A DNA stretch of 64,000 bases from WHSW01 sp963828755 (GCA_963828755.1 CAWHFY010000014.1:70572-134571), one strand, 5' to 3'. Counted from the stretch's first letter, positions 53,045 through 62,948 are shown. A program made the numbers and translations. The notes: generated from the letters alone by a model not told the origin.

Positions 53045-54253
53045 ATGTCGCGCGAGGCGCGCCCACATCTGCCGCGGATCACCGCGGCGATGCGCGAGAG
53101 CGAGCAGGTCACCCCGCTCGAGCTCTTCTTCGACCTCGTCTTCGTGCTCGCGCTCACCCAGTGCACGCAGCTGATGTCCGACCACCCGACCTGGTCGGGA
53201 ATCGGGCAGGGGATCCTCGTCCTCGCTGTGCTCTGGTGGTCGTGGGTCGGCTACGCGTGGCTGACCAGCGTGGTCGACCCCGAGGAGGACGCGGTCCGGA
53301 TCGTCGTCTTCGTGGCGATGGCGGGGTTGCTCTTGTGTGCGCTCTGCGTCCCCGACGCGTTCGGCGACCTCGGGCTCACGTTCGCGGCCGCCTACGCGGT
53401 CGTTCGCTACGGCCAGCTCGGCCTCTTCTGGATCGGCAGCCGCGGCGAGCCGAACCTGCGCCGCTCGGTCGGCGGGCTCGCGATCAGCACGACGATCAGC
53501 GTCGGCCTGCTCGCGGTGGCGTCGCAGCTCGACGGGGTCGCCCAGGGCCTGCTCTGGGCGCTGGCGCTCGCCCTCGACATGGGCGGCCCGTACCTGTTCG
53601 GGTCCGAGGGCTGGAAGCTCGTGCCGGCGCACTTCGCCGAGCGCCACGGCCTGATCATCATCATCGCGCTCGGCGAGTCGATCGTCGCGATCGGGGTCGG
53701 GGTCGGGGGCGAGTTGACGGTCGGCCAGGGGGTCGCCGCCGTGATTGGGATCGGGCTCGCCGCGGCGCTGTGGTGGCTGTACTTCGACGTCGTCGCACGG
53801 GTCGCGGCGCGTCGGCTCGAGCGCGCCCCGGTCGGCCGGGTGCAGAATGAGATGGCGCGCGATTCCTACTCCTACCTGCACTTCCTGCTGGTCGCCGGGA
53901 TCGTGCTCGTCGCGCTGGGGATCAAGAAGACGCTCGGCCACGTCTCCGACCCACTCGAGACGGTGCCCGCGTTCGCGCTGCTCGGCGGGATGGCGGCGTA
54001 TCTGCTGGGTCACGTGGCCTTCCGCTACCGCCACATCCACACCGTCAACGTGCAGCGGACGGGGCTCGCGGTGCTGCTGGTCGCGACCACGCCCCTGGCG
54101 ACCGAGATCCCCGCGCTGGCGACCGTCGTCTACGTCACCGTGCTCACGTGGGCGCTGATCGTCTACGAGACGCGCACCTACGGCGACCGCCGCGCTCAGG
54201 TCCGCCATGAGGACTACGCGCACGATGACGCGGCAGCGCCGGCCGAGATCTGA
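53045..54253 (+). CDS. Low-temperature-requirement A (LtrA) family membrane protein
   Basis: 402 residues with ten or so membrane segments. Hallmarks VTPLELFFDLVFVLALTQ at the N-terminus and ERHGLIIIIALGESIVAIG mid-protein. LtrA was named for cold growth in Listeria; molecular function is unknown. Starts 17 nt after ilvD and may be co-transcribed with it. Convergent with the hydrolase gene; the two stops almost touch. Confidence 0.82.
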   Translation: MSREARPHLPRITAAMRESEQVTPLELFFDLVFVLALTQCTQLMSDHPTWSGIGQGILVLAVLWWSWVGYAWLTSVVDPEEDAVRIVVFVAMAGLLLCALCVPDAFGDLGLTFAAAYAVVRYGQLGLFWIGSRGEPNLRRSVGGLAISTTISVGLLAVASQLDGVAQGLLWALALALDMGGPYLFGSEGWKLVPAHFAERHGLIIIIALGESIVAIGVGVGGELTVGQGVAAVIGIGLAAALWWLYFDVVARVAARRLERAPVGRVQNEMARDSYSYLHFLLVAGIVLVALGIKKTLGHVSDPLETVPAFALLGGMAAYLLGHVAFRYRHIHTVNVQRTGLAVLLVATTPLATEIPALATVVYVTVLTWALIVYETRTYGDRRAQVRHEDYAHDDAAAPAEI

Positions 54254-55231
54254 TCACTCGGCCAGAAAGCCGTCGAGCAGGCGGTTGAAGCGCACCGGGC
54301 GCTCGGCCATCGGCACGTGGCCGCAGCGGTCGAAGACCTCCAGGCGCGAGCCGGCGATCCGCCGCGCGTAGCCGAGCGCGTCGGCGGGGGGGACGACATG
54401 GTCCTGGCGCCCCCAGACGATCAGCGTCGGCACGTGGATGTCGCCGAGGCGATCGAGGAAGTCGTAGCCCGCGAGGCTGGTGAGCGCCTCGACGAAGGAC
54501 CCGCCGCGCATGCCGCCGTCGAAGAACTCCCAGATCAGCTCAGGGCGCAGCGCTCCGGGGCTGTCGAAGATCCCGCTAAAGGCCATCGCCCGCGCCCGCG
54601 GGCGGCGGAGCGCCCGCGTCTGCGCCTTGAAGGCGAGCGGCGTCCCGGCGGCGATCATTCGCGCGGCCGCCTCGGTGGGCTCGCGGCGCAGCCGCGCGCT
54701 GCTCACGCCGGCCGCGGAGACGAGGACGAGCTTCTCGAACCGGCTCGGCTGCGAGATCGCCGCCTCGGTGGCGACGAAGCCGCCCATCGAGCTGCCGACC
54801 ACGGCGCAGTCGCGGACGCCGACCGCGTCGCAGAACTCGAGCAGCAGCCGGCCGTAGGCGGGGATCGAGACCTCCCAGTCCGGGGCCGGGGAGGAGCCGA
54901 ACCCGGGCAGGTCGAGCGCGAGCACCCGATGGCGGCGGGCGAAGTGGGGCATGTTCTCGAGCCAGTTCTGCCAGCAGCCCGAGAGCCCGTGCACGAAGAC
55001 CACCGCCAGCGGATCCTGCTCCTCCTCGGGCGGCCCCATCTCCGCGTAATGCACGGTCGTCCCCGCGGCCGGAACGTTGATTGTGTGGAGGTATTGGCGC
55101 CAGTCGATTCGGAGCCACTCCGGATCGGGGTCGCCGTAGGGGTCGGGTCCGTCGGTCGGGGTCGGGTCCGGCTTCGGGCCGAACGGCTCGAATCGCGGTC
55201 GGCGGCGTTGGGTCGAGGTTTCCGCGCTCAA
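54254..55231 (-). CDS. Alpha/beta hydrolase
   Basis: 325 residues. A Pro/Asp-rich N-terminal segment precedes the fold. FVHGLSGCWQNW (oxyanion), GSSMGGFVATEAA (nucleophile Ser in GxSxG), an Asp in VWGRQDHVVPP and catalytic His in DRCGHVPMAERP complete the triad. No signal peptide. Start TTG 55231 is chosen because TAGTAT lies 8 nt upstream and the longer ORF would overlap the divergent gene. Probably an esterase or C-C hydrolase. Confidence 0.8.
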   Translation of the reverse strand: MSAETSTQRRRPRFEPFGPKPDPTPTDGPDPYGDPDPEWLRIDWRQYLHTINVPAAGTTVHYAEMGPPEEEQDPLAVVFVHGLSGCWQNWLENMPHFARRHRVLALDLPGFGSSPAPDWEVSIPAYGRLLLEFCDAVGVRDCAVVGSSMGGFVATEAAISQPSRFEKLVLVSAAGVSSARLRREPTEAAARMIAAGTPLAFKAQTRALRRPRARAMAFSGIFDSPGALRPELIWEFFDGGMRGGSFVEALTSLAGYDFLDRLGDIHVPTLIVWGRQDHVVPPADALGYARRIAGSRLEVFDRCGHVPMAERPVRFNRLLDGFLAE

Positions 55232-55256
55232 GGGTGGGGATACTATTTCCGTCTTG
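55229..55256. promoter_or_regulatory. Shared bidirectional promoter, both genes leaderless with TTG starts
   Basis: GGATACTATTTCC contains TACTAT (55241-55246) 7 nt before TTG 55254 on the plus strand and, on the other strand, TAGTAT (complement of 55240-55245) 8 nt before TTG 55231. The two -10 boxes overlap by five bases and only 22 nt separate the start codons. Confidence 0.6.
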
Positions 55257-56183
55257 GCCGGCAATCGAACATCCCTGTCGACGCCGCGCGGGGACTTCGA
55301 TCGCGAGGCGGAGCAGCCCGAGTCGGGCGAGCGGCTCCCGGAGCGCCATCCCGGCGAGGTGATGCGCGACCTGCTGCCCGCGATCGAGCCCGATCGGCAG
55401 CTCAACGACTGGGGGCGCTCGGAGCGCGTCGAGGGGGTGATGGACCGGACCCTGTACGAGTTCTTCTATCGCTACTGGTTCCGGGCCGAGGTCGAGGGGA
55501 TCGAGAACGTGCCCGCCGACGGCGGCGCGCTGCTCGTCTCGAACCACTCCGGGGCCCTGCCCCCGGACGCCGCGATGATCCTCAAGGCCATTCGCGAGGA
55601 GCATCCGAACCCTCGCCCTCTGTATCTCACGGTGGAGCATTTCTTCAAGGGCTACCCGGGCTTCTCGATGCTGATCCCGAAGATCGGCGGGGTCGCCGCG
55701 CACCCGGCCAACGTGCACCGGCTGCTCTACGACGAGCGCCAGCTGGTGCTCGTCTTCCCCGAGGGGCGCAAGGGGACCGAGAAGCTCTACAAGGACCGCT
55801 ACAAGCTGCGCCGCTTCGGACGGGGTGGCTTCGTCGAGGCGGCGATGCGCGCCGAGGCCAAGCTGGTGCCGCTGTGCGTAGTCGGGGCCGAGGAGGCGGC
55901 GCCGATCTTCGCCCAGGTCTCGGCGCTGCAGCGGCTGACCGGGCTGATCTACTTCCCGCTCACCCCGACCTTCCCCTGGTTCGGGCCGCTGGGGATGCTC
56001 GGCTACCTGCCCGCGAAGTTCAAGATCCGCTTTCTCGAGCCGATCGACACGGTCGAGCTCGGCGGCGCCGACGCGGTCCACGACAAGGCGCTCGTCCAAA
56101 CGGTGTCCCAGGAGATCCGGGCCCGGATCCAGGAGAACCTCGACCAGATGCTCGCCAAGCGAAAGAGCGTGTGGTTCGGATGA
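55254..56183 (+). CDS. Acyltransferase of the PlsC/LPLAT family
   Basis: 309 residues. VSNHSGALPPDAAM is the NHSGxLPxD version of the LPLAT HX(n)D motif found in mycobacterial and DGAT-like acyltransferases, followed by FPEGRKGTEKLYKDRY. Likely transfers acyl chains to glycerol-phosphate or another alcohol at the membrane. Followed with 4-nt overlap by a nucleotide-sugar-epimerase-like gene, a pairing often seen in actinobacteria. Confidence 0.82.
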   Translation: MAGNRTSLSTPRGDFDREAEQPESGERLPERHPGEVMRDLLPAIEPDRQLNDWGRSERVEGVMDRTLYEFFYRYWFRAEVEGIENVPADGGALLVSNHSGALPPDAAMILKAIREEHPNPRPLYLTVEHFFKGYPGFSMLIPKIGGVAAHPANVHRLLYDERQLVLVFPEGRKGTEKLYKDRYKLRRFGRGGFVEAAMRAEAKLVPLCVVGAEEAAPIFAQVSALQRLTGLIYFPLTPTFPWFGPLGMLGYLPAKFKIRFLEPIDTVELGGADAVHDKALVQTVSQEIRARIQENLDQMLAKRKSVWFG

Positions 56184-57294
56184 CGGACGTGGTGAAGGCC
56201 GAGCCGAGCCGCCGCGTGCTGATCACCGGGCTGTCGACCTACTGGGGCGGTCGGCTCGCGCAGGCGCTGGAGGGCTTCGAGCAGATCGAGGCGCTGATCG
56301 GGGTCGACTCGCGCGAGCCGACGCTCGAGCTCGAGCGGACCGAGTTCGTGAAGGTCTCGAACCAGCACTCGCTGCTTGCAGCGGATCGTCCGCGCGGCCG
56401 AGATCGACACGGTGATCGACACCCGGATGATCGTCAACTCGGTCGCCGCGCCGGCCCGGTTCGCGCACGAGAACAACGTCATCGGGACCATGAACATCCT
56501 CGCCGCTTGCACCGGCGCCGACTCCCCGGTGCGCAGGTTCATCTTCAAGAGCTCGACCAACTACTACGGCGCCGAGCAGGACGACCCGGCCTTCTTCACC
56601 GAGCGGATGCGCCGCCCGCACCCGCCGCGCACCACGATCGAGCGCGACCTGATCGAGGCCGAGCAGGCGGTCGACGACTTCGCCGACAAGAACCCCGAGG
56701 TCACGGTGACCGTGCTGCGCTGCGCGAACGTGCTCGGACCCGACGTCGAGACGGGGTTCACGCGGATGTTCTCGCTGCCGCTGGTGCCGACGATCCTCGG
56801 CTTCGACCCGCGGCTGCAGTTCGTGCACGAGGACGATGTCGTGCACGCGCTCGAGCACGCCGCGCTGAGCCGGATCCCGGGCACCTACAACGTCGCCGCC
56901 GACGGGGTGCTGGCGCTCTCGGAGGCGATCTCGCTGGTCGGTCGCCGCGCCGTGCCGGTGCTGCCGCCGGTTGGCGCCGGTTTGCTCGCGGCGCCCCTGC
57001 GGCGACTCGGTTTCCGCGTCCCCGACGAGATGGCCAACCTGTTGCGCTTCGGCCGCGGGGTCGACAACCGCCTCTACAAGGCGACGGGTTTCGACTACGG
57101 CTTCACGTCACGCGAGGCGGTGATCCGGCTCGGCGAGCACCTGCGGCTCGAGCCGATCCTGCGCGGCCGCGGTGCGCGACGAGGGCTATCACTACGAGCG
57201 CGAGGTCGAGGAGTTCCTGCGCTGGAGCCCGCACGTCAGGCGCGAGCGGGCGACCGAGGGCGCCGGCGCCGATCGCGAGCCGCTCGGCATCTGA
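56180..57294 (+). CDS. NAD-dependent epimerase/dehydratase (two frame breaks)
   Basis: Extended SDR fold. RRVLITGLSTYWGGRLAQAL (shortened GxxGxxG), a conserved Asp after strand 2, FKSSTNYYGAEQDD and VTVLRCANVLGP, then FVHEDDVVHALEHA. The YxxxK motif is not obvious, so it may be a non-catalytic or atypical SDR. Breaks near 56380 (extra T, CTGCTTGCAGC) and 57175 (extra G, CGCGGTGCGC). Repaired length is about 370 residues. Overlaps the acyltransferase stop by 4 nt. Confidence 0.75.
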
Positions 57295-57361
57295 AGCGAC
57301 GCTTGCAGATGCAACGAAAAGTGTGAGGACGCCAACCTCGCTTCGTACACTCTCCGTTCCC

Positions 57362-58399
57362 TTGGCCCGCAAGTTCCAAATCGCGGTCGTCTTCGTCGTC
57401 GCGCTATTGCTGCTCGCTGCGGTCGGCGCATACGCGTGGGACTCCTCGAAGTCCGACCAGATCGCCGACGGCGTGACGATCGGCGGCGTCGACGTCGGCG
57501 GGATGACCGCCGACGAGGCCCGCAAGGCGGTCGACTCGGCGCTCGTCGACCCGCTGCGCAAGAAGGTGACCGCGACCTACGACGGGGTCAAGTACCAGCT
57601 CAGCTCGGAGAAGCTCAACGTCGACTCCGACGTCGACGGCATGGTCGACCACGCGCTCGAGGTGAGCCAGGACGGCGGCCTGCCGACCCGGGTCTGGCGC
57701 TACGCGACCGGGGGTGAGGTCGATGTCGCGATCTCGCCGCAGGTCAGCTACTCCAACCAGGCGATCGACGAGTTCGTGGCCAAGGTCTCCGACGTGGTCG
57801 GCACCGACCCGGTCAACGCGACGATCGAGCCGAGCTCGGTCTCGCTCGAGGGCGTCGCCGGCCATCCTGGACTCTCGGTCGACGAGGGCGCGCTGCGCAC
57901 GCGGATCGAGTCCGCGGTCCAGCGCACCGACCACCGCAAGGTCACCGTCCCGGTCGAGGAGGTCCAGCCGGAGGTCACGAAGGCCGATCTTGCCGCTCAG
58001 TACCCGACCTACCTGACCGTCGACGAGTCGACCTTCACGCTGACCCTGTGGAAGGACCTCAAGGTCGCGAAGCAGTACACGGTCGCGGTCGGCCAGCCGG
58101 CCTACCCGACCCCGACCGGCCTCTACTCGATCGAGAGCAAGCAGGTCGATCCGGTCTGGAGCGTGCCGAACTCCGATTGGGCCGGTGAGCTCGCCGGCAC
58201 CGTCGTCCAGGGCGGCACCGAGGAGAACCCGCTCAAGTCGCGCTGGATGGGGATCACCGATGGCGCCGGCATCCATGGCACGTCGGAGGTCACCTCGCTC
58301 GGCTCCGCCGCCTCGCATGGCTGCGTGCGCATGGCCGTCCCCGACGTCGAGGAGCTCTACGACCAGGTGCCGATCGGCACCCCGATCTACATCGGCTGA
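57362..58399 (+). CDS. L,D-transpeptidase (YkuD) with PG-binding domain
   Basis: 345 residues. One N-terminal membrane segment (IAVVFVVALLLLAAVGAYAW), a peptidoglycan-binding-4 type domain (GVDVGGMTADEARKAVDSAL and onward), and a C-terminal YkuD domain with GIHGTSEVTSLGSAASHGCV, containing the catalytic His and Cys (SHGCVRM). Makes 3-3 cross-links in peptidoglycan outside the membrane. Start TTG 57362 lies 10 nt after TACACT. Confidence 0.85.
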   Translation: MARKFQIAVVFVVALLLLAAVGAYAWDSSKSDQIADGVTIGGVDVGGMTADEARKAVDSALVDPLRKKVTATYDGVKYQLSSEKLNVDSDVDGMVDHALEVSQDGGLPTRVWRYATGGEVDVAISPQVSYSNQAIDEFVAKVSDVVGTDPVNATIEPSSVSLEGVAGHPGLSVDEGALRTRIESAVQRTDHRKVTVPVEEVQPEVTKADLAAQYPTYLTVDESTFTLTLWKDLKVAKQYTVAVGQPAYPTPTGLYSIESKQVDPVWSVPNSDWAGELAGTVVQGGTEENPLKSRWMGITDGAGIHGTSEVTSLGSAASHGCVRMAVPDVEELYDQVPIGTPIYIG

Positions 58400-58466
58400 G
58401 GTCGTTGTCGATGGGCGCGGGCGCCCGGCAGCAGGCAAGCCGGCGCGGGTGGCGAAGCTCTCGTCC

Positions 58467-59408
58467 ATGAGCGAGAGGACCGCGCTGCCGGCAGCTTCGG
58501 CAGATGAGCTGGAGCTGAGCCCGGGGTGGCGAGCGGCCCTCGAGGGCTACGACCGCGAGCTCACCCGGCGCGGCAGCGCGGCCGCCACGAGGCGCGCCTA
58601 CGCCCGCGACCTGCTGGAGCTCGGCGCCTGGGCGACCGGGCGCCGGCGCGAGCCCGGCGAGCTCGCCTATCGGGACCTTCGGGCCTACGCGGCGGCGCTC
58701 TCCGAGCGGCGGTTGGCGCGCGCGAGCCTGGCGCGCAAGCTCGCCTCGGTGCGCGGCTTTCATTCGCACCTGGTCGCCTGCGGTCACAGCAGCGCCAATC
58801 CCGCCGACCTGCTGCCCGCGCAGAAGCGGGCGACCAAGCTTCCGCGGGTCCTCGCCCGCGATGAGGTCGGCGCGCTCCTCGACCGGATTCCGGCCCGCAC
58901 GCCGCTCGAGATCCGCGACCGGGCCCTGTTCGAGCTCGCCTATTCGTCGGGGCTGCGCGCCGAGGAGATCGTCTCGCTCGAGCTCGGCGACGTCGACTTC
59001 GAGTCCGAGGTGGTGCGCGCCACCGGCAAGGGCTCGAAGACGCGCCTGGTGCCGATCGGCGAGCCGGCCCAGCGCGCCCTGCGCCGCTACGTCGAGACGG
59101 CGCGGCGGGCGCTCGGCCCGACGCCGGAGGAGACGGCTCTGTTCGTGAGCCGCCGCGGACGGCGCCTCAGCGCCTCCGACGTGCGCCGACGGCTCGAGAA
59201 GTGGGTCCGCGAGGCGGCGGTCGCCGGGAGCGTCTCACCCCACACGCTGCGCCACTCCTTCGCCACCCATCTGCTCGAGGGCGGCGCCGATCTGCGCTCG
59301 ATCCAGGAATTATTGGGACACTCGAGCGTGTCCACGACCCAGATCTACACTCGGGTCGAACCTTCGCGCCTGCGCGAGCAGTACGCAAAGTCTCACCCGC
59401 GAGCGTGA
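58467..59408 (+). CDS. Tyrosine recombinase XerC/XerD family
   Basis: 313 residues. N-terminal SAM-like core-binding domain (LARKLASVRGFHSHLVACG), then catalytic Arg in YSSGLRAEEI, Lys in TGKGSKTRLVPI, HTLRHSFATHLLE, LGHSSVSTTQIYT with the Tyr nucleophile. No integrase neighbours or att sites are seen, and its location beside the WhiG-type sigma gene matches chromosomal Xer genes of actinobacteria that resolve chromosome dimers. Whether XerC or XerD cannot be told. Confidence 0.88.
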   Translation: MSERTALPAASADELELSPGWRAALEGYDRELTRRGSAAATRRAYARDLLELGAWATGRRREPGELAYRDLRAYAAALSERRLARASLARKLASVRGFHSHLVACGHSSANPADLLPAQKRATKLPRVLARDEVGALLDRIPARTPLEIRDRALFELAYSSGLRAEEIVSLELGDVDFESEVVRATGKGSKTRLVPIGEPAQRALRRYVETARRALGPTPEETALFVSRRGRRLSASDVRRRLEKWVREAAVAGSVSPHTLRHSFATHLLEGGADLRSIQELLGHSSVSTTQIYTRVEPSRLREQYAKSHPRA

Positions 59409-59455
59409 ACGAGCATGGATAGGCTTCCAGCCAGCAAGGGGATTAGGGTCAGGGT

Positions 59456-60229
59456 ATGGAGACGAACGTAAAGGCCGTCGAGCTTCGGGATCTCTGGCGT
59501 CGTTACAAGGTCGACGGCGACGAGAAGGCACGCGAGCGACTCGTCGTCGCCTACTCGCCCCTGGTCAAGTTCATCGCCGGCCGGATGGCCTCCGGGCTGC
59601 CCAGCCACGTCGAGGAGTCCGACCTCATCTCCTACGGCCTGCTCGGCCTGATCGGCGCGATCGAGCGCTTCGACACCGAGCGCGAGATCAAGTTCGAGAC
59701 GTTTGCCGTCGCCCGGATCAAGGGCGCGATCATCGACGAGCTGCGCTCCCTCGACTGGGTGCCGCGCTCCGTGCGGGCCCGCGCTCGCCAGGTCGAGCGC
59801 GCCCACCAGAAGCTCGAGGCAAAGCTGCAGCGCGCGCCAACCGACGAGGAGATGGCCGCCGAGCTCGAGATCAGCGTCGAGGACTTCCAGGGCGTCCTGC
59901 TCGAGATCGCGAACTCCTCGGTGCTGGCGCTCGACGACCTGTGGACCTTCGCCGACCCCGAGGGCGGCAGCCAGGTCTCGGTGCTCGACACGATCCAGGA
60001 CCCGGGCGGGGTCGACCCCGAGTCCGAGGCCCAGGCCTCCGAGGTCAAGGACCGCCTGGCCGACGCGATCGAGTCGCTGCCCGAGCGCGAGCGGCTCGTG
60101 ATCGCCCTCTATTACTACGAGAACCTGACCCTGCGCGAGATCGGCGAGGTGCTCGGAGTGACCGAGTCCCGCGTCTCGCAGTTGCACACGAAGGCCGTGA
60201 TCGGCCTGCGCTCCAGGTTCACCCTTTAG
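59456..60229 (+). CDS. whiG: FliA/WhiG-type RNA polymerase sigma factor
   Basis: 257 residues. Region 2 (GLPSHVEESDLISYGLLGLIGAIERFD, split here), region 3 (APTDEEMAAELEISVEDF) and region 4 HTH (LTLREIGEVLGVTESRVSQLHTKA). This is the sigma-28 family to which WhiG and FliA belong. No flagellar gene is in the window, so a WhiG-like developmental or stress role is a reasonable guess. TAGGGT lies 6 nt before ATG 59456. Confidence 0.83.
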   Translation: METNVKAVELRDLWRRYKVDGDEKARERLVVAYSPLVKFIAGRMASGLPSHVEESDLISYGLLGLIGAIERFDTEREIKFETFAVARIKGAIIDELRSLDWVPRSVRARARQVERAHQKLEAKLQRAPTDEEMAAELEISVEDFQGVLLEIANSSVLALDDLWTFADPEGGSQVSVLDTIQDPGGVDPESEAQASEVKDRLADAIESLPERERLVIALYYYENLTLREIGEVLGVTESRVSQLHTKAVIGLRSRFTL

Positions 60230-60273
60230 GGATTGCTCCCGCCACGTCGGCGGCGGAGAGATATGTTTCGGCT

Positions 60274-62353
60274 GTGGCCCACAAGGCCCCTGATCGGATT
60301 CGCAACGTGGCCCTCGTCGGCCATCGTGGCAGTGGCAAGACGAGCCTCGCCGAGGCGATCCTGTTCGAGTCCGGGATCATCAACCGGCTCGGCTCGGTGA
60401 CCGACGGCTCGACCGTCTGCGACTTCGAGCCCGACGAGCAGGCCCGCGGGATGTCGATCGGGGCCGCGGTGACCTCGTTCGAGCACGACGGGCGCAAGGT
60501 CAACATGATCGACACACCCGGCGAGCCGAGCTTCATCGCCGACACGCTCGCCTCGCTGCGGGTCGTCGACGCGGCGGTGTTCGTCGTCAACGCGGTGATG
60601 GGGGTCGAGGTGCAGACCGATCGTCTCTGGCGCCGTGCCGACCAGGAGGGCCTCGCTCGGCTCGTGTTCGTGAACATGCTCGACCGCGAGCGCGCCGACT
60701 TCTTCCGCTGCCTGGAGGGCCTGAAGGCGGCGTTCGGCCAGCACGTGGTCGCGACCGAGATCCCGATCGGCTCGGAGCACGAGATCCGCGGGGTGGTCGA
60801 CCTGATCGACATGACCGCGTTCGAGTACTCCGGCGACGGGCGAGGCAACGCAAAGCAGATCGACATCCCCGACGAGCTCGTTGCGCAGGCCGAGGAGTAC
60901 CGCGAGAAGCTGATGGATGAGGTCGCCGAGAACTCCGACGCGCTGATGGAACGCTACCTCGAGGGCGAGGAGATCGCCCACGACGAGATCGTCGCGGCGC
61001 TCAAGAAGGGGGTCACCGAGGGCCACCTGTTCCCGGTCACCTGCGGGGTCGCGACCCGCAACCTCGGCACCAACCGGTTGCTCGAGGCGCTCGTGGAGGA
61101 CCTGCCGTCGCCGGCCTTGCACGGCGCGGTCGCCGCGCTCGGCGCCGACGACGAGCCGGTCGAGATCGAGCCCGACGAGGCCGGCGAGCTGCTCGCCTTC
61201 GCGTTCAAGACGACCGCCGACCCCTACACCGGGCGGATCAACATGCTGCGCGTGTACTCCGGCGTGCTTGCCTCCGACTCGCACGCGCTCAACGTGACCC
61301 GGCGCGAGAAGGAGCGGATCGGCCAGCTCTCGGTGCCCGAGGGCAAGGACATGCGGCCGATCGACGAGCTCGGCCCGGGCGACATCGGCGCGGTCGCGAA
61401 GCTGCGCGAGACCCGTGCCGGCGACGTGCTGGCGGAGAAGGAGACGCCCGTCCACTTCGGCAAGCTCGACCTGCCGGCGCCGGTGATGGCATTCGCCTAC
61501 GAGCCGAAGAGCAAGGGCGACGAGGAGAAGGCGGCGACGGCGATCCGGCGCCTCTCCGAGGAGGATCCCGACCCTGGACGTCCATCGCGACCCCGAGACC
61601 GGCGAGCAGATCATCGCCGGCCTGACGCAGATCCACGTCGAGGTGATCGTCGACCGCATCAAGGAGCGCTTCGGGGCCGAGATCGAGCTGCACCCGCCGC
61701 GGGTCCCGTACCTCGAGGCGATCCGCAAGCCGGCGAAGGCGCACGGCCGCTACAAGAAGCAGACCGGCGGCCGCGGTCAGTTCGGGGACTGCAAGATCGA
61801 GATCGAGCCGACCGAGACCGGGGAGGGGTTCGAGTTCGTCAACGCGATCAAGGGCGGCGTGATCCCCGGCGGCTTCATCCCCGCCGTCGAGAAGGGCGTC
61901 GTCGAGGCGATGGCGGGCGGCGTGATCGCCGGCTACCCGATCAAGGACATGCGGGTGCGCCTGTTCGACGGCCAACACCACACCGTCGACTCCTCCGAGA
62001 TGGCGTTCAAGATCGCCGGGTCGATGGCCTTCAAGCAGGCGGTCGCCGAGGCCGATCCGTACCTGCTCGAGCCGATCATGCGGATGACGATCTCGGTGCC
62101 CGAGGACGCGGTCGGCGACGTGATCGGCGACCTCAACTCCCGCCGTGGCCACCCGCTCGGGATGGAGCCGAAGGGCGCCGCGACCGAGATCCAGGCCGAG
62201 GTGCCGATGGCCGAGGTGCTCGACTACGCGCCCGACCTGCGCGCGATCACCGGCGGGCGCGGCGACTACACGATGGACTTCCTGCGCTACGACGAGGTTC
62301 CCGGGCATATCGCCCAGAAGGTGGTCGCCGAAGCGAAGAGCGACGGCGAGTAG
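60274..62353 (+). CDS. Elongation factor G-like GTPase paralogue (one frame break)
   Basis: About 692 residues with the five-domain EF-G layout, but the GTPase motifs deviate: GHRGSGKTSL instead of AHIDAGKTT, DTPGEPSF instead of DTPGH, and NMLDRERAD instead of NKxD. This is the EF-G-like (EF-G2/FusA2) subgroup, not the main translocase. Domain IV retains GGRGQFGDC and the C-terminus FLRYDEVPGH. One extra C near 61568 (GATCCCGACC) breaks the frame. TATGTT is 6 nt before GTG 60274. Cellular role unknown. Confidence 0.85.
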
Positions 62354-62368
62354 CGCCGCGGCGCAAAT

Positions 62369-62381
62369 TAACCTAGGCGCC
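62369..62381 (+). promoter_or_regulatory. Leaderless promoter -10 box for the gene at 62382
   Basis: TAACCT at 62369-62374, 7 nt, then GTG 62382. Confidence 0.5.
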
Positions 62382-62948
62382 GTGGAGTTCGAGACCTGCG
62401 CAGTCTGCGGCCGCACGATCCTGCGCGGCGAGCGATGTTTCGCATACGTCGATCCGGAGGCGGGGGAGGCCAGCGTCTGCCCGCTGTGCAAGCCGCGAGC
62501 GGAGGCGCAGGGCTGGCTGCCGGCCGAGTTCGCAGCCGCCGCGCCGTCGCCGCCGCCGCCGCGCCGCCGCCGCGGGGCGACGGCACTGCGCGAGCGCTTC
62601 GTTCGCACGATCGTCCCGGAGCCTGTGCCTGAGCCTGAGCCGGATGACGAGGCCGAGCCGCCCACCGAGCCGCCCGATCCACTCGAGGTCTTCAACGGCA
62701 GCGCTGAGGTGCGCAAGGTCGCCGGCCTGCGGCGCTCGCTCGGCGAACCACGGGTCTGCGTGCGGCCGGATGACGATGGCCCCGGCGAGGTCGTGGTCGT
62801 CGCGTGGGACCTCTCCTGGTATCGGTGGACGGTGCGCGGGGAGTCCGTGAAGCAGGTCGCGAAGGGCAACGAGATCTCCGAGCTGCCGCTCGGCGACCGT
62901 GACTGGAACGCCTCAGCGGCAGAGGACGGGCGGATCGAGCGTGGCTGA
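62382..62948 (+). CDS. Zinc-ribbon protein of unknown function
   Basis: 188 residues in three parts: an N-terminal zinc-binding unit (ETCAVCGRTI, VCPLCKPRAE), a Pro/Glu-rich linker (EPVPEPEPDDEAEPP), and a C-terminal domain of about 85 residues (FNGSAEVRKVAGLRRSLGEP, VVVAWDLSWYRWTV) conserved in actinobacteria. No enzyme motif. Overlaps the RNase H-like gene by 8 nt, so a joint role in RNA or DNA handling is possible but unproven. Confidence 0.65.
   Translation: MEFETCAVCGRTILRGERCFAYVDPEAGEASVCPLCKPRAEAQGWLPAEFAAAAPSPPPPRRRRGATALRERFVRTIVPEPVPEPEPDDEAEPPTEPPDPLEVFNGSAEVRKVAGLRRSLGEPRVCVRPDDDGPGEVVVVAWDLSWYRWTVRGESVKQVAKGNEISELPLGDRDWNASAAEDGRIERG

Noticed and set aside
58467..59408. Tyrosine recombinase as an integrase of a mobile element
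   Set aside because: Its neighbours are core genes, the only tRNA is 4.5 kb away, and no att-like direct repeats or cargo genes were seen; it fits chromosomal Xer.
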